A stretch of 64,000 nt of DNA from Roseateles asaccharophilus (GTDB lineage: Bacteria > Pseudomonadota > Gammaproteobacteria > Burkholderiales > Burkholderiaceae_C): NCBI RefSeq assembly GCF_004362405.1, contig NZ_SNXE01000013.1:1-64000 (forward strand), in the 5' to 3' direction. Under the pieces are notes generated by a model. The model did no database searches. It was not told where the DNA came from and worked only from the letters and a program-made list of their open reading frames with translations. This document shows, one piece after another, positions 1 to 8,184 of the stretch. The first letter of the stretch is position 1. Each line of letters begins with the position of its first letter. Position numbers and translations under genes: made by a program.

Positions 1-134
1 GCGTGGGCGTGGGCGTGGGCGTGGGCGTGGGCGTGGGCGTGGGCGTGGGCGTGGGCGTGGGTGTGGGTGTGGGTGTGGGTGTGGGTGTGGGTGCGGGCGT
101 GGGCGCAGGCGTAGGCGTAGGCGCGGGTTCGGGT
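1..134. repeat. Hexanucleotide tandem repeat (GCGTGG)n
   Basis: There are ten perfect copies of GCGTGG (1-60), then five of GTGTGG (61-90), then about seven degenerate units fading out near 134. The unit length is a multiple of three, so copy-number change would lengthen or shorten the encoded protein without shifting frame. On the minus strand the repeat reads as alternating Pro-Thr (CCC ACG) and lies inside the partial lipoprotein gene. The array may continue beyond the left edge. Confidence 0.95.
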
Positions 135-283
135 GCAGGCGCCCCCACGGGCGTGGTGGCAGGCGTTTCACCACCGCCGCCACCGCCTCCGCAGCCAGCC
201 AGCAAGAGCGCCAAGGTGGCCGCCACACAGCATCCGGCGCGCACGCCTCTGGTTCCACGGATATCTCCGTACCTCTTCATCAT
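1..283 (-). CDS. Partial lipoprotein with Pro-Thr repeat linker
   Basis: Only the N-terminus is present; the gene runs off the left edge. Reading leftwards from ATG-ATG at 283 gives a basic N-region, a hydrophobic stretch and a lipobox ending LLAGC, then a run of seven Gly, then a Pro/Ala/Thr-rich segment that becomes a pure (Pro-Thr)n linker. This fits an outer-membrane lipoprotein in which a flexible, surface-extending linker precedes a globular domain that is not in the window. AGGGAG lies seven bases before the first ATG and supports the start. The next gene upstream encodes another lipoprotein with a Gly-rich, Pro-rich N-terminus, so the two may be related. The function of the missing domain is unknown. 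Confidence 0.8.
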   Translation of the reverse strand, partial: MMKRYGDIRGTRGVRAGCCVAATLALLLAGCGGGGGGGETPATTPVGAPAPEPAPTPTPAPTPAPTPTPTPTPTPTPTPTPTPTPTPTPTPTPT

Positions 284-498
284 TCAGCTTCTCCCTGATG
301 TTTCTGCTTCTCTGCCACGCAGGCGCTCATCGCAAGCGCCCGGCCTTCAAGGCAACGCAAGCGCCACCGAGAGAGCCGACTGCGATTACCGACACTTACA
401 AACGCCAGGAGCTATGGCGAGCTCGCGATGACATGTCTTTGGCAAGACCTGACCCCTGGCGCCAGCACGAGACTGCGGCCGGCGCCTGCGCTGCGGAG

Positions 499-2022
499 CT
501 ACTCCCAGCGCCAGTCAGCCGGCAGCCAGCCCTGGCGGAACAGCTCCTGCTGGCGGTGCCAGGCGGGGTCCTGCAGCTTGCAGCGGCCGCCGTCCTCGGG
601 CGCCCAGCTGCAGCCCATGGGCGTCAGCGCGGTCTTCATGCGCTGGATCAGGGCCGCGTCCAGCGGCGCCTCGGGCGCCATCGTGGGCGCGAGCTGCTGC
701 TTCAGATGGATCAGGCGGTTCAGGGCCTGCGGGGCGGACCAGGAGGTGGTGGAGCTGTCCACGGGCCACAGGCCCAGGCCGTAAACCGAGTCGGTTCGCA
801 AGGGCGGTGCGGTATTGAACTCCGGCCTGAACCCCGAGCGCGTCATGCCGGTGCCGACGAAGACGTCGATCCAGCGCCGATCCGCCGCGCTGGGCTCGTC
901 CACCGCTGGTCGCTGTGCGCCGACCACGCCATCGGCCGGCAAGGGCGCCGCCTGCAGCGGGTGGTAGTAGCCGACCCGCAGGCGCTGTGGCAGCTCCATC
1001 ACATCGAGCGGATGCGTCAGTGGGGACATGGCGCCGCCCGCGGATTGCACACCCAAGACCGTGGGTGATTCGAAGAGCTGGGCGAACAAGGGCCGCAGGG
1101 CCAGCATCAGACGGCTCGCCTCCTCGGGCGACAGGCTGCCGCTGCAGTTCAGCGCCGCCCAGCTGATGGCAAGGTCCTCAGCAAACCAGCCGCCCGACAG
1201 GTTCACATAGTCCACGCCATGGCGCTGCATCACCAGACCCAGGCTCTGCGCCGCACGCTGGGCGGCCTGCTCCAGGCTCGCCGCATCCTTGGCACAGACA
1301 CTGGCGCGCTGGGCCTTGAGCAGGGACTGGAAGGGGAAAGGATCCAGCACCACGAAGCCGGCCTGCGGGCTGGCCTCGACCAGCTGGCTCAGCACCATAT
1401 TGCCGTGCGGAATGCGATCCAGGGCGGCAAAGTCGCGCGCGCCCTTGAGCAGGGGCCGCAGTGGCTCCAGCCAGGCGGCGGGCACATGGCTGGGTCGCAT
1501 CTGCCCCGCGGCATCGCGGTACTGAAAGCCATCGATCGCGCGCAGCAACTCGGCACCCCAGCGCGGCGTGCTGGCGATCACCGGGTCGTAGGGCTCCACC
1601 AAGCCACTGCTTTCGCTCAGGCGGTAGTAGGCCAGCATGCGCGAGCGATAGCGCAGCGTGGCGGCATGCGTGATGCCGCTGTCGATCAGCAGAATGGTCT
1701 GGTCGGCACGCAGCCTGGCGGGCAAGGCCTGACCCTCTGAGAAGCGGATGTTCTTGATCGGCTCGCAAGAGCCGGTCTGACTCTGGCTGCAATCGATCGC
1801 CGCGATCTTGGCCCGCTGCTCGGCAACAAAAGCATCGACCTGCTGACGCAGCAAGGCCTTGTCGATGCCTGGCGGATCCGCGAGCGGAGGCTGGGGGGTG
1901 ATGGGCGGCGTGGGCTGGGGCGCTGGGTCGGCGCCACCGCCACCACCGCAGGCCGCCACCAAGAACAGTAGCAAGGCCCCCGCCCCTTTTCGAACAACCA
2001 AGCCCTGTTCCCGTACACACAT
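499..2022 (-). CDS. Lipoprotein with degenerate subtilisin-like domain
   Basis: 507 residues. The signal peptide has a lipobox ending VAAC (Cys25), followed by five Gly and a Pro-rich linker to about residue 50. I recognise no exact family. The body has subtilase-like landmarks in order: ILLIDSG (Asp114, like the catalytic Asp strand), PHGNMV (His206), VNLSGG (273-278), then QSAGG (326-330) where subtilases have the AGN oxyanion turn, and GTGM (390-393) where they have GTSM. If the alignment holds, Asp and His are kept but Ser and the oxyanion Asn have become Gly, so this would be an inactive relative or a chance resemblance. The start is supported by GGAG upstream. It lies in tandem with the partial lipoprotein gene at the window edge. 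Confidence 0.6.
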   Translation of the reverse strand: MCVREQGLVVRKGAGALLLFLVAACGGGGGADPAPQPTPPITPQPPLADPPGIDKALLRQQVDAFVAEQRAKIAAIDCSQSQTGSCEPIKNIRFSEGQALPARLRADQTILLIDSGITHAATLRYRSRMLAYYRLSESSGLVEPYDPVIASTPRWGAELLRAIDGFQYRDAAGQMRPSHVPAAWLEPLRPLLKGARDFAALDRIPHGNMVLSQLVEASPQAGFVVLDPFPFQSLLKAQRASVCAKDAASLEQAAQRAAQSLGLVMQRHGVDYVNLSGGWFAEDLAISWAALNCSGSLSPEEASRLMLALRPLFAQLFESPTVLGVQSAGGAMSPLTHPLDVMELPQRLRVGYYHPLQAAPLPADGVVGAQRPAVDEPSAADRRWIDVFVGTGMTRSGFRPEFNTAPPLRTDSVYGLGLWPVDSSTTSWSAPQALNRLIHLKQQLAPTMAPEAPLDAALIQRMKTALTPMGCSWAPEDGGRCKLQDPAWHRQQELFRQGWLPADWRWE

Positions 2023-2171
2023 CGCTCCGCCCTCCCCGGCCGCTTGCAGCCGCCGTGAAGGTCAAGCCTGTCCGGTCCCTGCAAATCTGCCGCGATTCGA
2101 GCAGATCCCGATGAGGCTGGCATGAAGCCTGCGCGCAGCAGGGTCATGGCCGTGCGATACGCGGAGCCTCA

Positions 2172-2187
2172 CACCCCCATCGGGGTG
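2172..2187 (-). terminator. Small hairpin after adhP
   Basis: Perfect inverted repeat CACCCC - 4-base loop - GGGGTG, located 23 bases beyond the adhP stop. It lacks a U-run, so it is at best a weak or Rho-assisted terminator. Confidence 0.3.
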
Positions 2188-2209
2188 AGAGGGGCGGTGC
2201 GAAGCGGTC

Positions 2210-3232
2210 TCAGAGCTCCAGCACCACGCGGCCGTCGATGGCGCCGCGCTTCATGGCAGCGAAGATATTGTTGATGTTGTCCAGCTTGTCGGTGCTGTAG
2301 TGCGAGCGCACCTTGCCCTCGCCGGCAAACTGCAGGGCCTCCATCAGGTCCAGCCGCGTGCCCACGATGGAACCGCGCACCGTCTTGGCATTGAGCACCA
2401 CATCGAAGATGGGCAGGTCAAAGCTGCCCGGCGGCAGACCCACGAGCGACATGGTGCCGCGCTTGTGCAGCATGCCCAGACCCTGGGCAAAGGCGCTGCG
2501 CGAAACCGCCGTGACCAGCACGCCATGGGCGCCGCGCAGATGCTTTTGCACCTCGGCCACCGGGTCCTGGGTGGCGGCATTCAGGCACAGCTCGGCGCCC
2601 AGCTCGCGGGCCAGCTTGAGCTTGTCCTCGGCCACGTCCACCGCAATCACATGAAAGCCCATGGCCTTGGCGTACTGCACCGCCATATGGCCCAGACCGC
2701 CGATGCCCGAGATGGCCACCCAGTCGCCGGGCTTGCAGTCCAGCACCTTGAGCCCCTTGTAGACCGTGACCCCGGCGCAGAGCACGGGTGCGGCCGGTGC
2801 GAAGTCCAGGGCCGCCGGCAGATGGCCCACATAGCCGGGGTCGGCCAGCACATACTCGGCATAGCCGCCGTTGACGGTGTAGCCCGTCATCTGCTGGTGG
2901 TCGCACAGGGTTTCCCAACCGCCCATGCAGTGCTCGCAGTGGCCGCAGGCCGTGTGCAACCAGGGCACGCCCACGCGGTCGCCCTCCTTCAGATGCTTGA
3001 CGCCCGCGCCCACCCGCGCCACATAGCCCGTGCCTTCATGGCCGGGAATGAAGGGCAGGCTGGGCTTGACGGGCCAGTCGCCCTCGGCCGCGTGCAGATC
3101 CGTGTGGCACACGCCGCTGGCCATGACCTTGACCAGCACCTGCCCCGGCGGCACCTCGGGCACCGCCAGCTCATCAATCTCCAGGGGCTGGCCAAACGCC
3201 CGCACCACCGCCGCCTTCATCAGCTCTGCCAT
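2210..3232 (-). CDS. adhP: Zinc-dependent alcohol dehydrogenase
   Basis: 340 residues, full length for the AdhP/ADH1 class of NAD-dependent medium-chain dehydrogenases that interconvert primary alcohols and aldehydes in the cytoplasm. Catalytic zinc ligands are visible as Cys42 (GVCHTD), His65 (PGHEGTG) and Cys152; structural zinc is bound by Cys96, Cys99, Cys102 and Cys110. The Rossmann fingerprint GIGGLG is at about 176-181. A second Met at residue 5 is an alternative start. It follows the HMG-CoA lyase gene in the same direction, but a 104-base gap with an FNR-type box suggests its own promoter and induction under low oxygen. Confidence 0.93.
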   Translation of the reverse strand: MAELMKAAVVRAFGQPLEIDELAVPEVPPGQVLVKVMASGVCHTDLHAAEGDWPVKPSLPFIPGHEGTGYVARVGAGVKHLKEGDRVGVPWLHTACGHCEHCMGGWETLCDHQQMTGYTVNGGYAEYVLADPGYVGHLPAALDFAPAAPVLCAGVTVYKGLKVLDCKPGDWVAISGIGGLGHMAVQYAKAMGFHVIAVDVAEDKLKLARELGAELCLNAATQDPVAEVQKHLRGAHGVLVTAVSRSAFAQGLGMLHKRGTMSLVGLPPGSFDLPIFDVVLNAKTVRGSIVGTRLDLMEALQFAGEGKVRSHYSTDKLDNINNIFAAMKRGAIDGRVVLEL

Positions 3233-3301
3233 GTCTTGCTCCCAGTGGGTCAGTGAAGTTCACGAACACCGGGACTGTGCAGAGACTTTGTGACGGCCAG
3301 C

Positions 3302-3315
3302 TTGAGCTGAATCAA
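3302..3315 (-). promoter_or_regulatory. FNR/Anr-type box upstream of adhP
   Basis: Plus strand reads TTGAG-CTGA-ATCAA, one mismatch from the FNR consensus TTGAT-N4-ATCAA. Its centre is about 76 bases upstream of the adhP ATG. If the box sits at -41.5, the -10 hexamer would fall on CACAGT (minus strand, 3274-3279), which keeps the important A2 and T6. Presence is directly visible; binding by FNR/Anr is inferred. Confidence 0.5.
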
Positions 3316-3336
3316 GCGCGCGCGCCCTGCCCGCGT

Positions 3337-4245
3337 TCAGCCCGCGCGCTTGGCCAGAATGGCCCGGGCCACGCGCGAGACCGGCGCACGCTCCAGCACG
3401 CCGGAGATGAAAGCGCCAGCATCGACCAGGCGGTCCAGATCGATGCCGGTGTCTATGCCCAGGCCGTTGAGCATGAAGACCACGTCCTCGGTGGCCACAT
3501 TGCCGGTGGCGCCCTTGGCATAGGGGCAGCCGCCCAGGCCGGCCACGCTGGCGTCAAAGGTGTGCACGCCCAGCTCCAGACAGGCGTAGATATTGCTCAG
3601 GGCCTGGCCATAGGTGTCATGGAAATGGCCGCTCACCTCCACCAGGGGGTAGTGCTTGAGCGCGCGCTCCATGGCGGCCTGCACCTTGCGCGGCGTGCCC
3701 ACGCCAATGGTATCGGCCACGCCCATATGGTCCACGCCGATGCTCTTCATCAACTGCACCACGCGTTCCACCTCGTCGGCGCTGACCTCGCCCTGGTAGG
3801 GGCAGCCCAGGGCGCAGGACAGGGCGCCGCGCACCTTGATGCCGGCCTCATGCGCCGCGGCCACCACGGGGGCGAAGCGCTCGATGCTCTCGGCAATGGA
3901 GCAGTTGATGTTCTTCTGGCTGAAGGCCTCGCTCGCGGCGGCGAACACCACGATCTCGTCCGGTTGGGTCGGCAGCGCCGCCTCGAAGCCTTTCATGTTC
4001 GGCGTGAGCACCGAGTAGCGCACGCCGGGGCGGCGCGCGATGGCGGCCATCACGTCCGCGTTGTCGGCCATCTGCGGCACCCACTTGGGGCTGACGAAGC
4101 TGGTGACCTCGATCTCCTTGAGGCCGGCCTCCTGCAGCAGGGCCACCAGCTGGGCCTTGTGGGCGGTGGATACCGGCTGCTTCTCGTTCTGCAGGCCGTC
4201 GCGCGGGCCCACATCGACCAGGGTGACATGAGTTGGTAGTGCCAT
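3337..4245 (-). CDS. mvaB: Hydroxymethylglutaryl-CoA lyase
   Basis: 302 residues. It cleaves HMG-CoA to acetoacetate and acetyl-CoA, the last step of leucine/isovalerate degradation (LiuE role). It has the N-terminal DVGPRDGLQNE motif, the GHFHDTYG metal-binding motif and the C-terminal signature GLGGCPYAKGATGN with the active-site Cys. An upstream open extension exists but is translated repeat DNA; GAGGA six bases before the ATG at 4245 fixes the start (an ATG at 4251 has no room for a ribosome site). It lies last in the liu/bio operon, 167 bases after the carboxylase alpha subunit. Confidence 0.94.
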   Translation of the reverse strand: MALPTHVTLVDVGPRDGLQNEKQPVSTAHKAQLVALLQEAGLKEIEVTSFVSPKWVPQMADNADVMAAIARRPGVRYSVLTPNMKGFEAALPTQPDEIVVFAAASEAFSQKNINCSIAESIERFAPVVAAAHEAGIKVRGALSCALGCPYQGEVSADEVERVVQLMKSIGVDHMGVADTIGVGTPRKVQAAMERALKHYPLVEVSGHFHDTYGQALSNIYACLELGVHTFDASVAGLGGCPYAKGATGNVATEDVVFMLNGLGIDTGIDLDRLVDAGAFISGVLERAPVSRVARAILAKRAG

Positions 4246-4274
4246 GATCATTCCTCTTCTTCGTTCAGGCCACG

Positions 4275-4373
4275 GGCCGAGCGCCGGGCCGCCCCAAGCC
4301 GGCCCGCCAGGTTGGCGCCTGCGGCTCGACGCCGCAAGCGCCATCGTCCCCCCGGGGGACCGCCCAGACAGGC
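4275..4373. repeat. Dispersed GC-rich intergenic repeat
   Basis: This sits in the gap between the carboxylase alpha gene and mvaB. It contains GCCGGGCCGCCCCAAG (4283-4298), 15 of 16 bases identical to a block inside the MBL gene at 30330-30345, and a hairpin-forming run TCCCCCCGGGGGA near 4350. The style matches mobile intergenic hairpin repeats common in Burkholderiales. It could attenuate or process the operon transcript. Confidence 0.55.
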
Positions 4374-4412
4374 CCGCGTTCAGCGCGGCATGGCTGGGCG
4401 AGGGGCCTCATC

Positions 4413-6410
4413 TCAGGCCTCCATGCGGATCAGTTCGGAACCTTCGGCCACTTGGTCGCCCACGGCGTAGAGCAGCTCGGCCACCACGCCGTCGCGCGGG
4501 GCATGGATCTGGTGTTCCATCTTCATCGCCTCCATCACGGCCAGGGCCTGGCCCTTGCTCACCTTGTCGCCCGGCTGGGCCAGGAAGGACACCATCTTGC
4601 CCGGCATGGGCGCGGTCAGACGGCCGGCCTCGGAGGAGCCCTCGCCGGCATGGGCAATCACATCCACCTCGGTGACCAGGGCCGAACCCTGGGCGGTGAA
4701 CACCGCCACCTTCTCACCCAGGCCATAGACCGTGGCCATCACCCGGCGCTGGGCCATGCCCTCGCCCAGCAGCAGCTCATGGCGCTCCAAGCCCTGGCTG
4801 TTCACGGCAAAGGGCAAGACCTGACCCGCCACGCTCAGGCTCATGCCGCCGCGGTGGTGGCGGGAAAGCAGCACCTGATGGTGGTTGCCCGCAATGTCCA
4901 GCTCGAAGCGGCGGGTGGCGGCGCCAAAGAGGCGCCAGCCATCGCGCTGGCTCCAGGGGTCGCCCGCGCGCTGGGCGGCCGCCTCGGCCGCCAGGGTGTG
5001 GGCCACCACGGCCGCGGCCGCGATATCCAGGGGCAGACCGGGCTGCTCGAAGAGGGCGGCGCGCTCGCGCTCGATCAGGGCCGTGTCCAGATCAGCCCCG
5101 GCGAACGAGGCCGTGGCCGCGCAGCGGCGCAGAAAGGCCACATTGGTCTGCAGGCCCACGATATGCGTGTCGCGCAGGGCGGCATCCAGGCGGGCCAGGG
5201 CCTGCTCGCGGGTCTCGCCCCAGACGATGAGCTTGGCCACCATGGAGTCGTAGAAGGGGCTGATGGCATCGCCCTCGCCCACGCCTGAGTCGATGCGCAC
5301 ATCGCCGCGCTCGAAGCTGACATGCGCCGGCCAGCGCGCCACACTCAGCGTGCCGGTGGCGGGCAGGAAGCCGGCCTCCGGGTTCTCGGCGCAGATGCGC
5401 GCCTCGATGGCATGGCCGTGCATGCGCAGCTGCTCCTGCTTGAGCGGCAGGGGCTGACCGGCGGCCACGCGCAGCTGCCACTCCACCAGGTCCTGGCCGG
5501 TGATGGCCTCGGTCACCGGATGCTCCACCTGCAGGCGGGTGTTCATCTCCATGAAGTAGAAGCGACCGTCCTGCTCGGCGATGAACTCCACCGTGCCCGC
5601 GCCCTGGTAGCCCACGGCCTTGGCGGCGGCCACGGCGGCCTCGCCCATCTCGCGGCGGCGCTCGGGCGTCATGCCCGGGGCCGGCGCCTCTTCCAGCACC
5701 TTCTGGTGGCGGCGCTGCACCGAGCAGTCGCGCTCGAAGAGGTAGACGCAGTCGCCCTGGCTGTCGCCAAAGACCTGGATCTCGATATGGCGCGGGCGCT
5801 GCACATAGCGCTCGATCAGCACCGCGTCGTCGCCGAAGCTGTTGATGGCCTCGCGCTGGCAGGAGGCCAGCGCGGCCTCGAACTCCTCGGCCGCGAACAC
5901 CGCCCGCATGCCCTTGCCACCGCCACCGGCGCTGGCCTTGATCAGCACCGGATAGCCGATGCGCTCGGCCTCGCGCTTGAGCAGGGCCGGGTCCTGGTCG
6001 GCGCCGTGATAGCCCGGCACCAGAGGAACGCCGGCCGCTTCCATCAGGCGCTTGGACTCGGCCTTCAGGCCCATGGCCTTGATGGCCGAGGGCGGCGGGC
6101 CGATGAAGACCAGCCCCGCCTCGGCGCAGGCCTGGGCAAAGTCCTCGTTCTCCGACAGAAAGCCATAGCCCGGGTGCACGGCCTGGGCGCCGGTGGCGCG
6201 GGCGGCCGCCAGGATGCGCTGCCACTGCAGGTAAGAGTCCTTGGGCGCCGGGCCGCCGATCAGCACCGCCTCGTCGCAGGCCTGCACATGCTTGGCCCGG
6301 GCATCCGCCTCGGAATACACCGCCACGGTCTGAATGCCCATGCGCCGCGCGGTAGCGGCCACGCGGCAGGCGATCTCGCCTCGATTGGCAATGAGGATCT
6401 TCTTGAACAT
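4413..6410 (-). CDS. liuD: Methylcrotonyl-CoA carboxylase, biotin (alpha) subunit
   Basis: 665 residues: an N-terminal biotin-carboxylase half (starts MFKKILIANRGEIACR; ATP-grasp glycine loop KASAGGGGKGMR; EMNTRLQVEHPVTE) and a C-terminal biotinyl domain with the VMEAMKMEH attachment Lys. It carboxylates biotin and passes CO2 to the LiuB carboxyltransferase subunit to make 3-methylglutaconyl-CoA. The same architecture occurs in propionyl- and acetyl-CoA carboxylases; assignment to methylcrotonyl-CoA rests on linkage to liuB, liuC and HMG-CoA lyase. It follows bioB by 26 bases. An upstream in-frame extension overlaps bioB and is not used. Confidence 0.9.
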   Translation of the reverse strand: MFKKILIANRGEIACRVAATARRMGIQTVAVYSEADARAKHVQACDEAVLIGGPAPKDSYLQWQRILAAARATGAQAVHPGYGFLSENEDFAQACAEAGLVFIGPPPSAIKAMGLKAESKRLMEAAGVPLVPGYHGADQDPALLKREAERIGYPVLIKASAGGGGKGMRAVFAAEEFEAALASCQREAINSFGDDAVLIERYVQRPRHIEIQVFGDSQGDCVYLFERDCSVQRRHQKVLEEAPAPGMTPERRREMGEAAVAAAKAVGYQGAGTVEFIAEQDGRFYFMEMNTRLQVEHPVTEAITGQDLVEWQLRVAAGQPLPLKQEQLRMHGHAIEARICAENPEAGFLPATGTLSVARWPAHVSFERGDVRIDSGVGEGDAISPFYDSMVAKLIVWGETREQALARLDAALRDTHIVGLQTNVAFLRRCAATASFAGADLDTALIERERAALFEQPGLPLDIAAAAVVAHTLAAEAAAQRAGDPWSQRDGWRLFGAATRRFELDIAGNHHQVLLSRHHRGGMSLSVAGQVLPFAVNSQGLERHELLLGEGMAQRRVMATVYGLGEKVAVFTAQGSALVTEVDVIAHAGEGSSEAGRLTAPMPGKMVSFLAQPGDKVSKGQALAVMEAMKMEHQIHAPRDGVVAELLYAVGDQVAEGSELIRMEA

Positions 6411-6436
6411 GGCAATGTCTCCGTGCTTTGAATCGT

Positions 6437-7489
6437 TCAGTGGCAGTGGCCGCCGCAGGCCTCGCCGGCCTCCGCGGCGCTCAGCTCGGCCTCGCTGGCG
6501 CAGTGCATGCCCAGGCGCTGGATCAGCTGGCGGTCCTTCTCGGCCTGGGGGTTGCTGGTGGTGAGCAGCTTGTCGCCGTAGAACATGCTGTTGGCGCCGG
6601 CCAGAAAGCACAGGGCCTGCAGGCTCTCCGGCATTTCCTCGCGGCCGGCCGAGAGCCGCACCATGGCGCGCGGCATGGTGATGCGCGCCACGGCAATAGT
6701 GCGCACGAACTCGAAGGGGTCCAGCGCCGCCGTGCCGGCCAGGGGCGTGCCTTCCACCTGCACCAGATTGTTGATGGGCACCGACTCCGGGTAGGGGTTC
6801 AGATTGGCCAGCTGCACCACCAGGCCGGCGCGCTGGCGGCGGGTCTCGCCCATGCCCACGATGCCGCCCGAGCAGACCTTGAGCCCCTGGGCGCGCACGC
6901 GCTCCAGGGTGTCCAGGCGGTCCTGATAGGTGCGGGTGGTGATGATCTGGCCGTAGAACTCGGGCGCGGTGTCCAGGTTGTGGTTGTAGTAGTCCAGGCC
7001 CGCCTCCTTGAGCTGCTCGGCCTGACCCTCGGCCAGCATGCCGGCGGTCAGGCAGGTCTCCAGGCCCAGGGCCTTGACGCCGGAGATCATCTCGCCGATG
7101 GCCTCCAGATGCCGCTCCTTGGGCGCGCGCCAGGCCGCACCCATGCAAAAGCGCGTGGCGCCATTGGCCTTGGCGGCGCGGGCGGCTTCCATCACCTCCT
7201 CCAGCGGAATCAGCTTCTCGGCCTTGAGGCCGGTGTCGAAATGGGCCGACTGCGGGCAGTACTTGCAGTCTTCCTCGCAGCCGCCGGTCTTGATGGACAG
7301 CAGGGTGGAGAGCTGCACCGCATTGGCGTCGAAATGCTCGCGATGCACCTGCTGGGCGCGGAAGAGCAGATCGTTGAAGGGCAGCTCGAACAGGGCCGCC
7401 ACCTCGTCCACCGTCCAGGGCTTGGCATTGCGGCGCTCGGCGTCGGTGGTGGGCGTCAGGGTCTGGATCTGGTTGACGGTCTGGTTCAT
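6437..7489 (-). CDS. bioB: Biotin synthase
   Basis: 350 residues. Radical-SAM enzyme inserting sulfur into dethiobiotin, the last step of biotin synthesis. The cluster motif C-x3-C-x2-C is visible in [16 protein letters not shown], and YNHNLDT and the later FYGDKLLTT are typical BioB segments. The start MNQTVNQIQ at 7489 lies two bases after the bioD stop, so the genes are translationally close. An apparent longer N-terminus would lie inside bioD. Fourth of four bio genes nested in the liu operon. Confidence 0.96.
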   Translation of the reverse strand: MNQTVNQIQTLTPTTDAERRNAKPWTVDEVAALFELPFNDLLFRAQQVHREHFDANAVQLSTLLSIKTGGCEEDCKYCPQSAHFDTGLKAEKLIPLEEVMEAARAAKANGATRFCMGAAWRAPKERHLEAIGEMISGVKALGLETCLTAGMLAEGQAEQLKEAGLDYYNHNLDTAPEFYGQIITTRTYQDRLDTLERVRAQGLKVCSGGIVGMGETRRQRAGLVVQLANLNPYPESVPINNLVQVEGTPLAGTAALDPFEFVRTIAVARITMPRAMVRLSAGREEMPESLQALCFLAGANSMFYGDKLLTTSNPQAEKDRQLIQRLGMHCASEAELSAAEAGEACGGHCH

Positions 7490-7491
7490 CG

Positions 7492-8184
7492 TCAGGCTTT
7501 CAAGGCTTGCTGCAGCAGGGCCTGCTGCAAATGGGCGGCCACGGCCGCCGGGGAGGGAGTGGTGAGCCGGGGCACATGGCCCCAGCAAGGCGCATCCAGA
7601 CCGGCCTGGAGGGCCTCAAGATTCTCGGCCACATGGGGCTGCTGGGCGTCCACGGTATTGGCCACCCAGGCGGCCAGGCGCAGGCCGCGGGCGCGCAGGG
7701 CCTCGGCCGTGAGCAGGGCGTGGTTGATGCAGCCCAGGCGCAGGCCCACGACCAGGACCACGGGCAGGCCCAGGTCCACGGCCAGATCGGCCGTGTCCCA
7801 GCCGGGGATCAGAGGAACCCGGAATCCGCCCACCCCTTCCACCAGGGCCAGATCGGCCAGGGCGGCCGTCCCGCGGATAGCGGCCAGCAGGGGCTCGCGT
7901 TCGATCTCGCACCCCTCCAGGCGGGCCGCGATATGCGGCGCGCAGGCGGCACGGAACTGCAGGGGGCCGATCTGCCCCGGACTCAGGCCCAGGCTCTGGG
8001 CCGCGTGCAGCTGCATCACGTCCTCGTTGAGCCACTCGCCGGCCGCATTCTGGAACTGGCCCGCCGACAGCGGCTTGATGGGCGCCACGCGCCAGCCCTG
8101 CTGCTGCAGGGCGTGCGTGAGGCCCGCGGTGATGCAGGTCTTGCCGATCTCGGTGTCGGTGCCGGTGATGAAGAAGCCTTTCAT
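7492..8184 (-). CDS. bioD: Dethiobiotin synthetase
   Basis: 230 residues. ATP-dependent ring closure of 7,8-diaminopelargonate with CO2 to dethiobiotin. It begins [16 protein letters not shown], which contains the P-loop (GTDT-x-x-GKT), and has a later GVGGFRVPL segment resembling the family's GAGGL-P loop. The ATG overlaps the bioF stop as ATGA, indicating translational coupling. A longer open frame upstream lies entirely within bioF and is rejected. Confidence 0.93.
   Translation of the reverse strand: MKGFFITGTDTEIGKTCITAGLTHALQQQGWRVAPIKPLSAGQFQNAAGEWLNEDVMQLHAAQSLGLSPGQIGPLQFRAACAPHIAARLEGCEIEREPLLAAIRGTAALADLALVEGVGGFRVPLIPGWDTADLAVDLGLPVVLVVGLRLGCINHALLTAEALRARGLRLAAWVANTVDAQQPHVAENLEALQAGLDAPCWGHVPRLTTPSPAAVAAHLQQALLQQALKA

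Noticed and set aside
1-134. CRISPR-like array
   Set aside because: Units are 6 bases with no spacers and no cas genes; it is a coding microsatellite.
3-431. Plus-strand open frame of Gly-Val repeats
   Set aside because: It is the complement of the Pro-Thr repeat; the minus frame has a signal peptide, lipobox and ribosome site, the plus frame has none.
4246-4344. N-terminal extension of HMG-CoA lyase
   Set aside because: The extension is translated intergenic repeat DNA, not conserved in the family; a ribosome site fits the ATG at 4245.
6411-7148. Extra domain fused in front of the carboxylase alpha subunit
   Set aside because: The frame is open but lies inside bioB in another frame and has no recognisable protein features.
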